A DNA stretch of 45,522 nucleotides from a virus, in the IMG/VR virus record IMGVR_UViG_3300044984_001357, positions 1 through 45,522 of that record. One strand, written 5' to 3'. Of this stretch, positions 9,001-17,213 are shown in pieces. How positions within the stretch are numbered: position 1 is the stretch's first letter; the number at the start of each line of letters is the position of its first letter. The notes beneath the pieces were generated by a model. It had not been told where the DNA came from, made no database searches, and worked only from the letters and a program-made list of their open reading frames with translations. A program made the position numbers and the translations under genes.

Positions 9001-12000
9001 AATTGAAAGCCCAAGTACTTTATATCCTATTGGTGTTAGACTTGACGAAGCTTCTTTGCTTAGTTTGTTAAACCAAAGGAATCCTAATGGTACTTACTAC
9101 TATACAGTCTATGATCCAATCAAAAAAGTAGAGAGACCTATCAAGGATGTAATCTGTGGCTTTGAATTGGTTCGTGGTAATCGTGTAGGTAACAAGTCAG
9201 TTATTGCAAAAGGTTTGATGTATGATGTAGGAGAGTTTAACGATACTACTAATAACAAAAAATACTACTACTCTAACTATCCTTTTAATGACTTGCGTTT
9301 AGATCCTTACCTAATGAATGCTTCTCGGTGGTACGATAAGTCCAGAGAAGTATCTATTTCCGATGTAGATAATGTTGATGGCATTGGAAGGGTTGGTGGA
9401 TTTACTACCTACCGAACTAATGGAGGTAACAAAAGATTTACTTTCTACTCTCCTGATACTTCATTTCAGTTTCCTAAAATTGGCACAGAACTAAAACTTG
9501 AGACTGTAGAATTTGGCCGTGTCTTTGGACACTTTGTTCCTGTACTAGATCACCCTCAATATAGACTTTTAGATTCAGGCGCTTACTTTGATGCAGGCCG
9601 TATCGCTGCTATTCTCTCTACTCAAGTAGGAGGTAAGAATGACGCTACTATATCTGTTACTGGAGGGGCTACTGCTACCGCTTTAATGGATATTCGGTAT
9701 GACAAGTTATTGGGTAACGAACAGCTTATCCTAGACTTGGTTGAGAAGTTAGTTCCTTTTGTAAACTTTGCTGCTCAGTATAATTCAATCGCCAACTACA
9801 ACCAGTATGTTCCTATTAATCCTTTGGCTAATGTTAACCACATAGGAAACAGTAGGAGGTATATTGATCTTGGTTACTACGCTAACGAGAGAATCGTTCA
9901 AGTATTTGACGACGCTCCATTACATAACCGTCTGAGGGAAACTTCAGTTTATCTTAAGCTTAGAGATTTTATACCTAACCTTGAGTCTCAGTTAGTAGAT
10001 AACTCTAGATACGTTAAATCTGCCACTACTCTAGTAGATCAATTAGGTGGTACTGTAAACGACGAAGGACATACATTGCCAGATGCAACAGTAGCTCACG
10101 AGCGTAGAACAACCCGTGCTTACTATAGCTCAGTTAAAAGACAATTCCCAAATCAGTATGGTCAAGTAGAAAACATAAAGTATGTATCTACTGGTTATTC
10201 TGTAGATTTATTTAATACAGAAGGGGGAGGCGTAAGTCTTCAGTATAAATACTATCCTGCCTTTGGTGGAGATACTTTTATAACTCCTTTTTCTTTTAAA
10301 CGTAAGCATTCGTTCTTTACCCGTAACCTAGTTAACTTACCGGCTAAGATTGATGAGATTCCTTTTGATTACTGGTTGTTCCCTAACATGGCTTACCCAA
10401 CTTATTACACAGGAACAACAAGTGATGTGAATAGTATTAACGCTGGGGATGTTGGAATTGCATTAGCATTAGTTCTTACAGGAGTAGCTGCAGGTGTAGC
10501 AGGAGCCAGTGCAACCGGTACTGTTGCAGTAGCAGCAGCTTATTTAGCAAACCTTGCTATGATGGACGGCCTTAATCAACTGTGGTCTAAGTTTGTAAAG
10601 AAAGTAACAGTAGATGGTTCATCAGATCATCGTTACTATAAAGACGGAACTTTCTACACAGCATCTTATGGTATCCCTATTTTCTTTGTAGAGTCGGACA
10701 TTAACATACACTACCGTCATGGCCGGGATGTAACTAGAGAAAACTTCTATCCTAATGTAGGTGGTGGTATCCCTGATGATTGGTTACAAGAAACTACAGT
10801 TCCTATTAAGTATGATAACTTTTACAGTTACAATGCTACTTACTCAGTTCAAAATCTATCACCTAACTTACCTTACCGGTTAAAGTATCCAACCTTAGAG
10901 TGTTTGGTAAATCACCAAAACCGTGTAATCTATTCTGACCAAGCAAGCAAGTCAAATCTACTTACAGATAAGTGGTTAAACTTTAGACCAGGAAACTACT
11001 TTGACTTCCCTAAGATGGGTGGTCGACTAATTGACTTGAACGCAGGAGAAACAGAGAGAGTGTACGCTAGGTTTGAAAATACAACTAAAGTTTACAACGC
11101 ACGTATCGTGCTTACCTCTACTTCTCCTTATCAGTTGGAGATTGGTAATGCCGATATGTTCAAGCAAAAGCCGGTTGACTTAGCTGCTACTGACTTAGGT
11201 TACATAGGAAGCCAACACAAAGCTTACGTTAAGTGCGAGTTCGGAACATTCTGGGTAGACGCTAAGCGTGGTCACGTATACCAAATCACAGGAGATGGCT
11301 TTAATGAGATTAAGAATGAAATGAACTTTAACTGGTTCAAAGAAAACCTTCCTTTCCAAATCCTTAAAGAGTTGCCTCAAGCAGATATTGATGTACCTTC
11401 TTTAGGAATAGGTATTGTTATGGGATGGGATGAACGTTTTGAACGAGTGTTTATTACCAAGTTAGATTACAGAGTCCGGGCTAACTATAGGACAGGAAGT
11501 GCTTCTGTGGTAAAATATATCACAGACATTACTAGTACTAGTTATAGAAAGTATGTATTAGAGACTGGTAATACGGAAATAGAAATTACTTTAGGAGATC
11601 CAACTTTCTTTGAGAATAAATCTTGGACGGTTGCCTACTCTCCTAAACTTAAAAACTTTATCTCCTTCTACTCTTTCTTACCTAACTTCTTTATCTCTCA
11701 ATTAGGTCACTTCCAAACAATCAAGACTACAGCTGTCGGTTCTTCTTTGTGGAATCATAACCTTAATCCATTTATCTATCAGACTTACTACGGTAAGCTT
11801 TATCCTTACATTATTGAGTATGTGACGAATAGTTTGCCTATACAGTCTACAGTAACTTCTGTAAGTATCCTTTCAGATATTCTAGAATACTACTCAAGGT
11901 ACGAATACTATTCTTTAGGTACAAACAACAATACCAACTTAGCTAACTTTAACAAAGCTATCATCTATAATCGTGAGCAGTCTTCCGGGTTGATTAATTT

Positions 12001-12358
12001 GATTCCTGAACTCTTCGGTAACACTAAGCAAAAGATTAGTTATCCTAAGATGACTCCTAATGGTATTGAAACATTACTATCTCGTAGAGAAGGTAAGTCT
12101 ACCTTTAATGGTTTCTGGAACATAGCAGCGCAGGGCAATGGTCAGTCATTATGGACTACTCAGTGGGCAGATCTAATTAATAGTTATCCTATTGATAAGA
12201 TGCCAAACATGAAAGCCATTAGAAATGTGGGTGTATCTTTCCAAAAGAATAAAATTAAATCTGACTTTACTCGAGTAAGATTAATTCAAGATAAGTATAA
12301 TAGATATAAATTTGTAAACAACTTACAGATTAATCAGATAAACCAAACCGCCCTATAA
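6089..12358 (+). CDS. Tail muzzle / stabilization protein, crAss type (2,089 aa)
   Basis: The N-terminus (NIIGLNLDSINWQVKENQ, then ALNANVQSHDGNSVTYTNEPGN) is the characteristic opening of crAss stabilization proteins, which form the muzzle closing the short tail. Downstream are a cysteine-rich stretch (about residues 108-180 and 400-460), large beta regions expected of a propeller-like barrel, and a C-terminal GWDERFERVFITKLDYR motif (about 1778-1795) also typical of the family. Residues about 1449-1495 form a long alanine, glycine and valine rich segment that could insert into a membrane or line the channel. At 2,089 residues it is long for the family, which suggests inserted domains, probably in the cysteine-rich N-terminal third. 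It follows the ring genes by a TAATG overlap. Confidence 0.92.
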   Translation: MENKVNQNIIGLNLDSINWQVKENQITWALNANVQSHDGNSVTYTNEPGNTECFRFDEGSLAGFVVVGFTNIIEQSKVILFLSHPDGRSRIGQVTSISDSCLDVTITEKDCGCKEGTIITTTEVVESLPLNETVLECPDGYVYDSVANICKKIQYIPIKTSAQTVPVIATCVDGTGCGVFSTHGCLLPVVYDTTWPTLNPNTYSTVGTSLPQQFWVPGDTLPIDPIFNTNTYVKTISIQADLDPLAGACRECHVISTVTAGNPEGFLGFAETICINETKQYYLALGADEALKVSIDGVLILDIQAGDPAKRLLAFPAVGGDNGSSMWSRLNIFPITLTAGSHVIKFEYKNTVGIGMFAYELYDISRTQLLDAGLTQAQLEASIVKSKGLNISSKVKRGSYFTETANACPPGYILSVDEACNASCSVVITSPKVEVMTTSTCCKYEDILIDDCLDECPNSCYEYVVGVTPDLSTELALVAKEFTYIDCNGTVIRTTVLGDPKRFKARRNSIILKNDYLVILQEVEVEDTTPGTFARTNCCLNFDPAFPVNAEYRIDDCETKVYYISRNNPPRYFSDLYPYGKDACGNNRTCIKESCDDSKIFPDFCLPELHTTSVDSGGQLAAGMYSFAVAYCDENGDEFVDYTDYNNPVPIFERTVTEQTEYVTAKSIRLEIRHKTRIFEYFSLVVAETVNTTTTYHLVGVYRVNQLSDVDHIIYTGDYKTTFSTVAPVVRSPHYETANIIEKQNDILMIADLEESPRYNFQRFASRLLLNWETVSMPADGQFDYSNPEVAYFFRTYQRDEVYPFGIKFRLKNGKYTDVFHIPGRKTLSSLPQNSGLGDTTLLNASTNKDVFVAETDCTIPDRLPVWKVYNTATPGESAPYDEDLASDIEKQYNCAITNHKKGKFAYWESTEVYPCYDEIWEQSTDPNAPYYNVEALAGKPIRHHKFPDSAISHIHGNSIASGTPFNGAIGIESPSTLYPIGVRLDEASLLSLLNQRNPNGTYYYTVYDPIKKVERPIKDVICGFELVRGNRVGNKSVIAKGLMYDVGEFNDTTNNKKYYYSNYPFNDLRLDPYLMNASRWYDKSREVSISDVDNVDGIGRVGGFTTYRTNGGNKRFTFYSPDTSFQFPKIGTELKLETVEFGRVFGHFVPVLDHPQYRLLDSGAYFDAGRIAAILSTQVGGKNDATISVTGGATATALMDIRYDKLLGNEQLILDLVEKLVPFVNFAAQYNSIANYNQYVPINPLANVNHIGNSRRYIDLGYYANERIVQVFDDAPLHNRLRETSVYLKLRDFIPNLESQLVDNSRYVKSATTLVDQLGGTVNDEGHTLPDATVAHERRTTRAYYSSVKRQFPNQYGQVENIKYVSTGYSVDLFNTEGGGVSLQYKYYPAFGGDTFITPFSFKRKHSFFTRNLVNLPAKIDEIPFDYWLFPNMAYPTYYTGTTSDVNSINAGDVGIALALVLTGVAAGVAGASATGTVAVAAAYLANLAMMDGLNQLWSKFVKKVTVDGSSDHRYYKDGTFYTASYGIPIFFVESDINIHYRHGRDVTRENFYPNVGGGIPDDWLQETTVPIKYDNFYSYNATYSVQNLSPNLPYRLKYPTLECLVNHQNRVIYSDQASKSNLLTDKWLNFRPGNYFDFPKMGGRLIDLNAGETERVYARFENTTKVYNARIVLTSTSPYQLEIGNADMFKQKPVDLAATDLGYIGSQHKAYVKCEFGTFWVDAKRGHVYQITGDGFNEIKNEMNFNWFKENLPFQILKELPQADIDVPSLGIGIVMGWDERFERVFITKLDYRVRANYRTGSASVVKYITDITSTSYRKYVLETGNTEIEITLGDPTFFENKSWTVAYSPKLKNFISFYSFLPNFFISQLGHFQTIKTTAVGSSLWNHNLNPFIYQTYYGKLYPYIIEYVTNSLPIQSTVTSVSILSDILEYYSRYEYYSLGTNNNTNLANFNKAIIYNREQSSGLINLIPELFGNTKQKISYPKMTPNGIETLLSRREGKSTFNGFWNIAAQGNGQSLWTTQWADLINSYPIDKMPNMKAIRNVGVSFQKNKIKSDFTRVRLIQDKYNRYKFVNNLQINQINQTAL

Positions 12359-12366
12359 AAATTATC

Positions 12367-12750
12367 ATGATAAAAGAGAAAGAAATTTTTACAACAGTAA
12401 AGCCAGAACTAGTAATTGGTCAACTGTTTCAGTCTAGAGATATGATGCACATAACTCATTTGCAGACTTTAAACTTTGCTGAGCACAAAGCACTTGGTGA
12501 CTACTACGGAGGCATCTTAGATTTAACTGATTCTTTAACAGAAACCTACTTTGGTACTATTGGAAAAAGATTAAACTTTAAAATTCCTCAGTCAGAGTAC
12601 ATGAATTCTTCTCAACACTTATCTCAGTTGAAAGAGTATGTACTCAAGCACAGAGGTGTATTTGGTACAGAGAATACTCACATCCAAAACATCATTGACG
12701 AAATTATTGCTCTTATCGCACAAACATTATACCTTTTAACACTTACATAA
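12367..12750 (+). CDS. DUF5856-like small protein with Dps/ferritin-like metal-site spacing (127 aa)
   Basis: The all-helical product carries HLQTLNFAEHKALGDYY, a pattern I associate with DUF5856 phage proteins. His31, His40, Asp55 and Glu59 stand out: from His40 to Asp55 is 15 residues and to Glu59 is 19, the same spacings as between His63, Asp78 and Glu82 in the ferroxidase site of E. coli Dps. This suggests a four-helix bundle with a possible metal site, although the first histidine is three residues closer than in Dps and no aspartate sits exactly at the Dps D67 position (Asp45 is one residue later). The gene lies between the muzzle and peptidoglycan-active virion genes, 8 bases and 1 base from its neighbours, so it may be a virion component. 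Iron binding is inference. Confidence 0.75.
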   Translation: MIKEKEIFTTVKPELVIGQLFQSRDMMHITHLQTLNFAEHKALGDYYGGILDLTDSLTETYFGTIGKRLNFKIPQSEYMNSSQHLSQLKEYVLKHRGVFGTENTHIQNIIDEIIALIAQTLYLLTLT

Positions 12751-12751
12751 A

Positions 12752-14434
12752 ATGAATCGTTTACGGAACTCTTACTCTACTTGCATGAGCTGTGGAGGTA
12801 GAAAAATGAAATCAGGCGGATGGATTGAAAAAGCAATCAAGAATCCTGGATCTTTTACTAAACAAGCACAATCTGCCGGTATGTCTGTACCAGGTTTTAA
12901 AAACAAAGTCCTTGCTAATAAAGAAGACTTCTCTTCTACTACAATAAAAAGAGCCAACCTAGCTAATACGCTTTCTAAAATGCGTAAAGGTCAAGATGGT
13001 ATGGCAGTAAATTTAGAAGGAACTAATCCTTCTGAGATTCCTATGATGGACTCTAATACTATGCGTAGAAAAGAGATGCTTATGGAACGGGAAGCACAGT
13101 TGCAAGATAAAAGAAATGGAGGAATCCCTCAGAATCAAATGGCGCCAATGTCAATGATGCGTGGTGGAAGACTTTATGCTCAGTTAGGTATGTTGAATGG
13201 TGTACCTATCCAAGGTCCTAAGCCAGCACCAGTTGCAGCCGCTCCTGCTAAACCAGCAGTTAAAGTTAAGTCTAATGAAGAGGGCATGGATGAAGTTCCA
13301 AGAATACAAGCTATTGATCCTAAGCTAACACAAGCTAAAGCTATGTTGAAGCAGGATAACAAAGCTCTTGAGATGGCAAAGGTTAAAGATTATCAAATCA
13401 TGCTTAACCAAAAGTACAATGCAGGTTTATCTACTGATGGTGCTTGGGGACCCAAGACACAAGCTGCATATGAGAAATATATGGTAAAGGCTGCACCTGC
13501 TAGTAATATGGGACCTTCAAGAGCAGACATGCCTGGTAACTTTAAGATGAACTTTAATACAAATGTTCCTAAAGGTACTATGGGTACTATGGGTCCTACT
13601 AGGGCTGATATGACTGGTAAGCTTAAAATGAATTTTAACACCTCTGCACCTTTGGCTGCTACTGCTAATGCTTATAAGGGTACAAGCCAACCTTTGTGGC
13701 AAACTGCTAAAGGAGCACAAAGCTTTCTTCCAGGTAAAGCAGGTGACATGGTAGTTAATGAATCTTATTCTTTCATAAACAAACAACCTGCTAAAGCTAA
13801 CCAAGCTAAAGTTAGTTCTGAAAAAAAAAAAGCAGTCGTAGCAACTAAACAAACTTCTAGTGTACCATTGTGGCAAAGTGGTACAAACAATCAAGAAGTT
13901 GATAAGCGTCAGTTACCACAGACCGGAGTAGTTGTTGATAGGGGAACAAACCAAACTTATGTTTTTGGAAAAGATAAAAACTTTGAGATGCCTGTATTAA
14001 CTGGGCAGAATCGTGATAAGAATGCAAACTCCAACATGGGTACAGTAGAAGAGTTAGAAAAAAATAAAAAAGGCAGAGTAACTCCTGTCGGTTATTATAC
14101 AATGAATTCAAACTCAGCTGCTGTTGATAAAAAAGAATACGGTAATAATATTAGGAATCTAGATCCTATTACTGCTTTTGGTGTTCCTAAACCTAAAGCA
14201 AAAGATATTGCTCTACACCAAACTTATGATCCTGCTTATAGAAATCAATTCTATAATAGATCAGCAGACGAACGTGGTCAGTCTTATGGTTGTATTAATG
14301 GACGTTGTGGTGATGTAGAACAATTGCTTCAACAAGTACCGGGTCAAGATACTGTAATGGTTATTGATTCTCGCTTTTCAAAAGATAAAGCTTTACTAAG
14401 TAAAGCAAAACAAAGAGTAAAAAAACCTAAATAA
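12752..14434 (+). CDS. Virion peptidoglycan protein: peptidoglycan-binding repeat plus L,D-transpeptidase-like domain (560 aa)
   Basis: The N-terminus has a CMSCGG motif and a conserved phage segment (GSFTKQAQSAGMSVPGFKNK). Residues 214-247 match a peptidoglycan-binding-1 repeat (YNAGL, DGAWGPKTQAAYEKY). A 27-residue imperfect tandem repeat (MGPSRADM and MGPTRADM) follows, then a lysine-rich linker containing an 11-A run in the DNA. The C-terminal domain, from about residue 390, looks like YkuD: a VVVDRGTNQTYVF strand, His489, and Ser511-Tyr-Gly-Cys514-Ile-Asn516, close to the canonical [ST]HGCxN with tyrosine in place of histidine. L,D-transpeptidases act on peptide stems of peptidoglycan, so the protein probably helps local wall remodelling during entry. 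Activity is unproven given the altered motif. Confidence 0.83.
   Translation: MNRLRNSYSTCMSCGGRKMKSGGWIEKAIKNPGSFTKQAQSAGMSVPGFKNKVLANKEDFSSTTIKRANLANTLSKMRKGQDGMAVNLEGTNPSEIPMMDSNTMRRKEMLMEREAQLQDKRNGGIPQNQMAPMSMMRGGRLYAQLGMLNGVPIQGPKPAPVAAAPAKPAVKVKSNEEGMDEVPRIQAIDPKLTQAKAMLKQDNKALEMAKVKDYQIMLNQKYNAGLSTDGAWGPKTQAAYEKYMVKAAPASNMGPSRADMPGNFKMNFNTNVPKGTMGTMGPTRADMTGKLKMNFNTSAPLAATANAYKGTSQPLWQTAKGAQSFLPGKAGDMVVNESYSFINKQPAKANQAKVSSEKKKAVVATKQTSSVPLWQSGTNNQEVDKRQLPQTGVVVDRGTNQTYVFGKDKNFEMPVLTGQNRDKNANSNMGTVEELEKNKKGRVTPVGYYTMNSNSAAVDKKEYGNNIRNLDPITAFGVPKPKAKDIALHQTYDPAYRNQFYNRSADERGQSYGCINGRCGDVEQLLQQVPGQDTVMVIDSRFSKDKALLSKAKQRVKKPK
13508..13642 (+). repeat. Imperfect tandem repeat, 81-base period, two copies
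   Basis: Two units starting at 13508 and 13589 encode MGPSRADMPGNFKMNFNT and MGPTRADMTGKLKMNFNT. They lie in the linker between the peptidoglycan-binding repeat and the catalytic-type domain of the 560-aa protein. The copies differ at several bases, so the duplication is not recent. Confidence 0.8.
13821..13831 (+). other. A11 run inside the 560-aa gene, possible slippage site
   Basis: Eleven consecutive A residues encode part of Glu-Lys-Lys-Lys in the linker. Gaining one A leads to TAA after AGC AGT CGT AGC AAC, and losing one leads to TAG after AAG CAG TCG. Slippage by either base would therefore end the protein right after the peptidoglycan-binding part and remove the L,D-transpeptidase-like domain. 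Confidence 0.5.
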
Positions 14435-14438
14435 GATC

Positions 14439-16757
14439 ATGAGTGTAAATAGTTTTCTTGAGAAGTTAAAACAGAGAGTGTCTCCTACACCTGTGGATGA
14501 GACAGGTATGTGGTATCAGGATAAAGATGTTGTTGTTCCTTCTAACAAGATAACTATGAAAGGTCCTGAAGGTGAAGATGATTACTTTGATGAGCCTATC
14601 GTAGGTACTGGCATGCAGTCAGGACAGCGAGTAGTGATGCAACCTGGACAAGATTATGAGTTTCCTGATGACGATGCGGTGTACGAGAGTAAACAAATGC
14701 AGTTAGGTGGGAGGATTAATAACATTAGTCCAGAAGGTAACGTTGACTTTTCTCTAGGAAATAAAAACAAACTAGCATTTAATGTTAGAGGTTCCGGCAA
14801 TATTCCAAACTTTAAACTAAATTCTATTAACCCTAGTTTATCCTACAACAACAAAGGATTCAATGCAGATGTTTCGCCTACCAGTTTTGGCGCAGGATAT
14901 AATAATAGTAAGGTTAACCTTAATGCTAATGCTACTGTGCGTAACAACGCAGTAGAGAGTGCAGGCATTCAAGGTTCTTACAATGTAACTCCAAACTTAT
15001 CCTTAACAGGTAACTACAATATCAATAAAGGTGAACAAGGAACAGACAAGAATTACTTTGCAGGATTTAGATACGCTAAGTCTTTTCAAAAGGGAGGTCA
15101 GAAAAAAGAAAGTTCTAGAAGCCTAGTTGATTTAATTCCACAGATTACTCCCGGAGTAAATGATGTAATGGATGTTACTGACATTATTCGAGGAGCAGCT
15201 AGCGGAAATAAAAATCAAGTATATCAAGGTGTTATTGGTATGGCGTCTCCTGGGTTGGCTGGAAAAGCTGTACCTACATTTCTAGATTATGTTACTGAAA
15301 AAGGTCTTGGTAAAGAAGTAGCTGACTCTAATCAATCTAAAAGGGAAGGCATTGTTAATATGAGTAGTTCTGATTTGCAAAAACTCTACGCTAAGTATGG
15401 TCCAGGCGGCTATGATAAGTGGAAGGCAGCAGGTTTTCCAAAGTTGCAGATGGGAGGAATGTCTATCCCTGGAATTAATGGTACTGTGATTGCTTCTGAC
15501 AATAGTCCTAGACTAAAGAAAGCTTATATGCAACAAGCCGGTTATTTTAAGTACGTTCCACCTAGTCAAAGACCATTAACATTACAAAGTACTAATCCAA
15601 GTACTTCAGATAATACCAGAGTTAGAAATGTTAAGTACAATGAACCAGTAGCCCCTGTAGTAACTTCAAAAAAACCAGTTACTCCATCAAAACTTAATCC
15701 TAGTCTTATTAATAGGTTAGCGGCTATCTCTGAAGCAGAAGAAAGAAACTACTCAGATAATACTGCTGTGTATTCTATTCCTCCTATGGACTTAGCAAAG
15801 AAGGCAGCCTATGATCTCGACGAAGATTACAGACAATCTAAAGTTAAACCTATCACTTCTTACTTACCTACCCCTTGGGATCTTGTGCCTACTCCAGGCC
15901 AAGTTTACTTAAAGTCTTTTGCAGGTCAAGATAACTCTACTGAAAATTTTACAGAGCAACAAAGAAAAGAAATGGCTTATGCAATAGCTAAAGCAGAAGC
16001 AAGAGAATCAGGAACTAACGAGCCGGGATATACAGGAAGTTTTGGGTATGGAGATTATAGAGGAGGTTACATAGATAAAGAAGGTAAGGCACACAATGAC
16101 CCTTACACTAATTTTCAACAATTAAGAAAACTAGATGATAAGACAGGGAAAAGACTAAAAAGTGTATATGATCACGGAAGTGCAGTTGGAACTTTAATGT
16201 CTTTAGGAAAAGCTAATTTTAAAAAACATAGTAATGACGAATATCTAGTTCATGATGTTTATGATTTTGATGTTCATAATGACAAAAACCCAACTATTGC
16301 TGATAGATTAGAAACTATTGGCTACAACATGGGTGTTCGTTCTGAAACAAATGTAGCAATTCCTACTAAGTACGTAGACGAAGCACGTAAAGAAATAGCT
16401 TTAGAAAATGCTAAACCAAAAGTAAAGCAACCTGAAGAACAAACAAAACCTGCAGTTAAGTCTACCAGAGAGAAAGCACCTGTAAACGTATCAAAACCTA
16501 CCGTACAGAAATCTAAACTCCAACAGAGTTATGAGCAAGTTAAACCTTCTCTCAAGAAGACTCTAACCACTACGACTCAATCAAAACAAACAGCTCCCGC
16601 TAAACAAACATCTTCACGTAATGAATTAAATAGTGAAGAGTCAAATGTACAGAACTATCAGAGAATGCTAAATAGTAAATACAATGCAGGACTAGAGGCA
16701 GACGGAGCATGGGGTCCTAAAACTCAAGCAGCTTACGAAAAATACATTAAAAAATAA
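14439..16757 (+). CDS. Peptidoglycan-binding virion protein with beta-barrel-like segment (772 aa)
   Basis: Residues 735-772 repeat the peptidoglycan-binding motif of the preceding protein (YNAGLEADGAWGPKTQAAYE). Residues 98-216 are a run of amphipathic beta strands, including GSYNVTPNLSLTGNYNIN and the end FAGFRYAKSF, which resembles the strand pattern and terminal phenylalanine of outer-membrane beta-barrels. The stretch is bracketed by MQLGG (87-91) and QKGG (217-220). A segment rich in small and hydrophobic residues (about 225-290) follows, then a conserved-looking globular region with GYGDYRGGY and LVHDVYDFDVHND, and a proline, lysine and threonine rich linker. It begins four bases after the previous gene. 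A tail-tip or ejected protein acting in the periplasm and outer membrane is a reasonable inference. Confidence 0.8.
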   Translation: MSVNSFLEKLKQRVSPTPVDETGMWYQDKDVVVPSNKITMKGPEGEDDYFDEPIVGTGMQSGQRVVMQPGQDYEFPDDDAVYESKQMQLGGRINNISPEGNVDFSLGNKNKLAFNVRGSGNIPNFKLNSINPSLSYNNKGFNADVSPTSFGAGYNNSKVNLNANATVRNNAVESAGIQGSYNVTPNLSLTGNYNINKGEQGTDKNYFAGFRYAKSFQKGGQKKESSRSLVDLIPQITPGVNDVMDVTDIIRGAASGNKNQVYQGVIGMASPGLAGKAVPTFLDYVTEKGLGKEVADSNQSKREGIVNMSSSDLQKLYAKYGPGGYDKWKAAGFPKLQMGGMSIPGINGTVIASDNSPRLKKAYMQQAGYFKYVPPSQRPLTLQSTNPSTSDNTRVRNVKYNEPVAPVVTSKKPVTPSKLNPSLINRLAAISEAEERNYSDNTAVYSIPPMDLAKKAAYDLDEDYRQSKVKPITSYLPTPWDLVPTPGQVYLKSFAGQDNSTENFTEQQRKEMAYAIAKAEARESGTNEPGYTGSFGYGDYRGGYIDKEGKAHNDPYTNFQQLRKLDDKTGKRLKSVYDHGSAVGTLMSLGKANFKKHSNDEYLVHDVYDFDVHNDKNPTIADRLETIGYNMGVRSETNVAIPTKYVDEARKEIALENAKPKVKQPEEQTKPAVKSTREKAPVNVSKPTVQKSKLQQSYEQVKPSLKKTLTTTTQSKQTAPAKQTSSRNELNSEESNVQNYQRMLNSKYNAGLEADGAWGPKTQAAYEKYIKK

Positions 16758-16760
16758 ACT

Positions 16761-17189
16761 ATGGCACAAATGATTAAACGTAAAGACGGTTCTTATTCAC
16801 AACGTGGTTTATGGGATAACATCCGTGCTAACAGAGGCTCAGGCAAGAAGCCTACTCTAGAAATGCTTAAGCAAGAAAAGAAAATTAAACGCAATATGGC
16901 TAACGGAGGAACTATTGCTAAAACTACTAAAGGTGCAGGTGCTAACTATCGTTCTACTGAGTCAGGAGCTGGTATGACTGCTAAAGGAGTTGCTGCTTAT
17001 CGCAGAGCCAACCCAGGTTCTAAACTACAGACAGCAGTAACAGGAGACCCTAAGCCCGGAAGTAAAGATGCAGGTCGTAGGAAATCTTACTGTGCTCGTT
17101 CGCTCGGACAGTTAAAGAGATCTTCTGCAGAAACTAAGAATGATCCCAACTCAAGAATACGTCAAGCACGTAGGCGTTGGAAATGCTAA
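16761..17189 (+). CDS. Small very basic virion-type protein (142 aa), possibly DUF6321-like
   Basis: The product is arginine and lysine rich throughout. It opens with RKDGSYSQRGLWDNIRANRG and KKPTLEMLKQEKKIKRN, carries MANGG near residue 47, and ends with GMTAKGVAAYRRANPGSKLQ, RRKSYCARS and RRRWKC. I recall this C-terminal pattern (a Tx(2)GxxxYRRxNPGSxL start and a CAR...RW.C end) from a family named DUF6321 in large phages; the name is unverified. The two cysteines in the C-terminal region could bind metal. The high charge suggests contact with DNA inside the capsid. It follows the preceding gene by three bases and shares the GG motif of its neighbours. Confidence 0.78.
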   Translation: MAQMIKRKDGSYSQRGLWDNIRANRGSGKKPTLEMLKQEKKIKRNMANGGTIAKTTKGAGANYRSTESGAGMTAKGVAAYRRANPGSKLQTAVTGDPKPGSKDAGRRKSYCARSLGQLKRSSAETKNDPNSRIRQARRRWKC

Positions 17190-17213
17190 CTACTAAACTA
17201 AACTAACTATAAA

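Noticed and set aside
13517-13894. Minus-strand frames opposite the 560-aa gene
   Set aside because: They are shadows of a plus-strand gene with recognised domains; their cysteine- and phenylalanine-rich sequence is what antisense of lysine-rich coding DNA gives.
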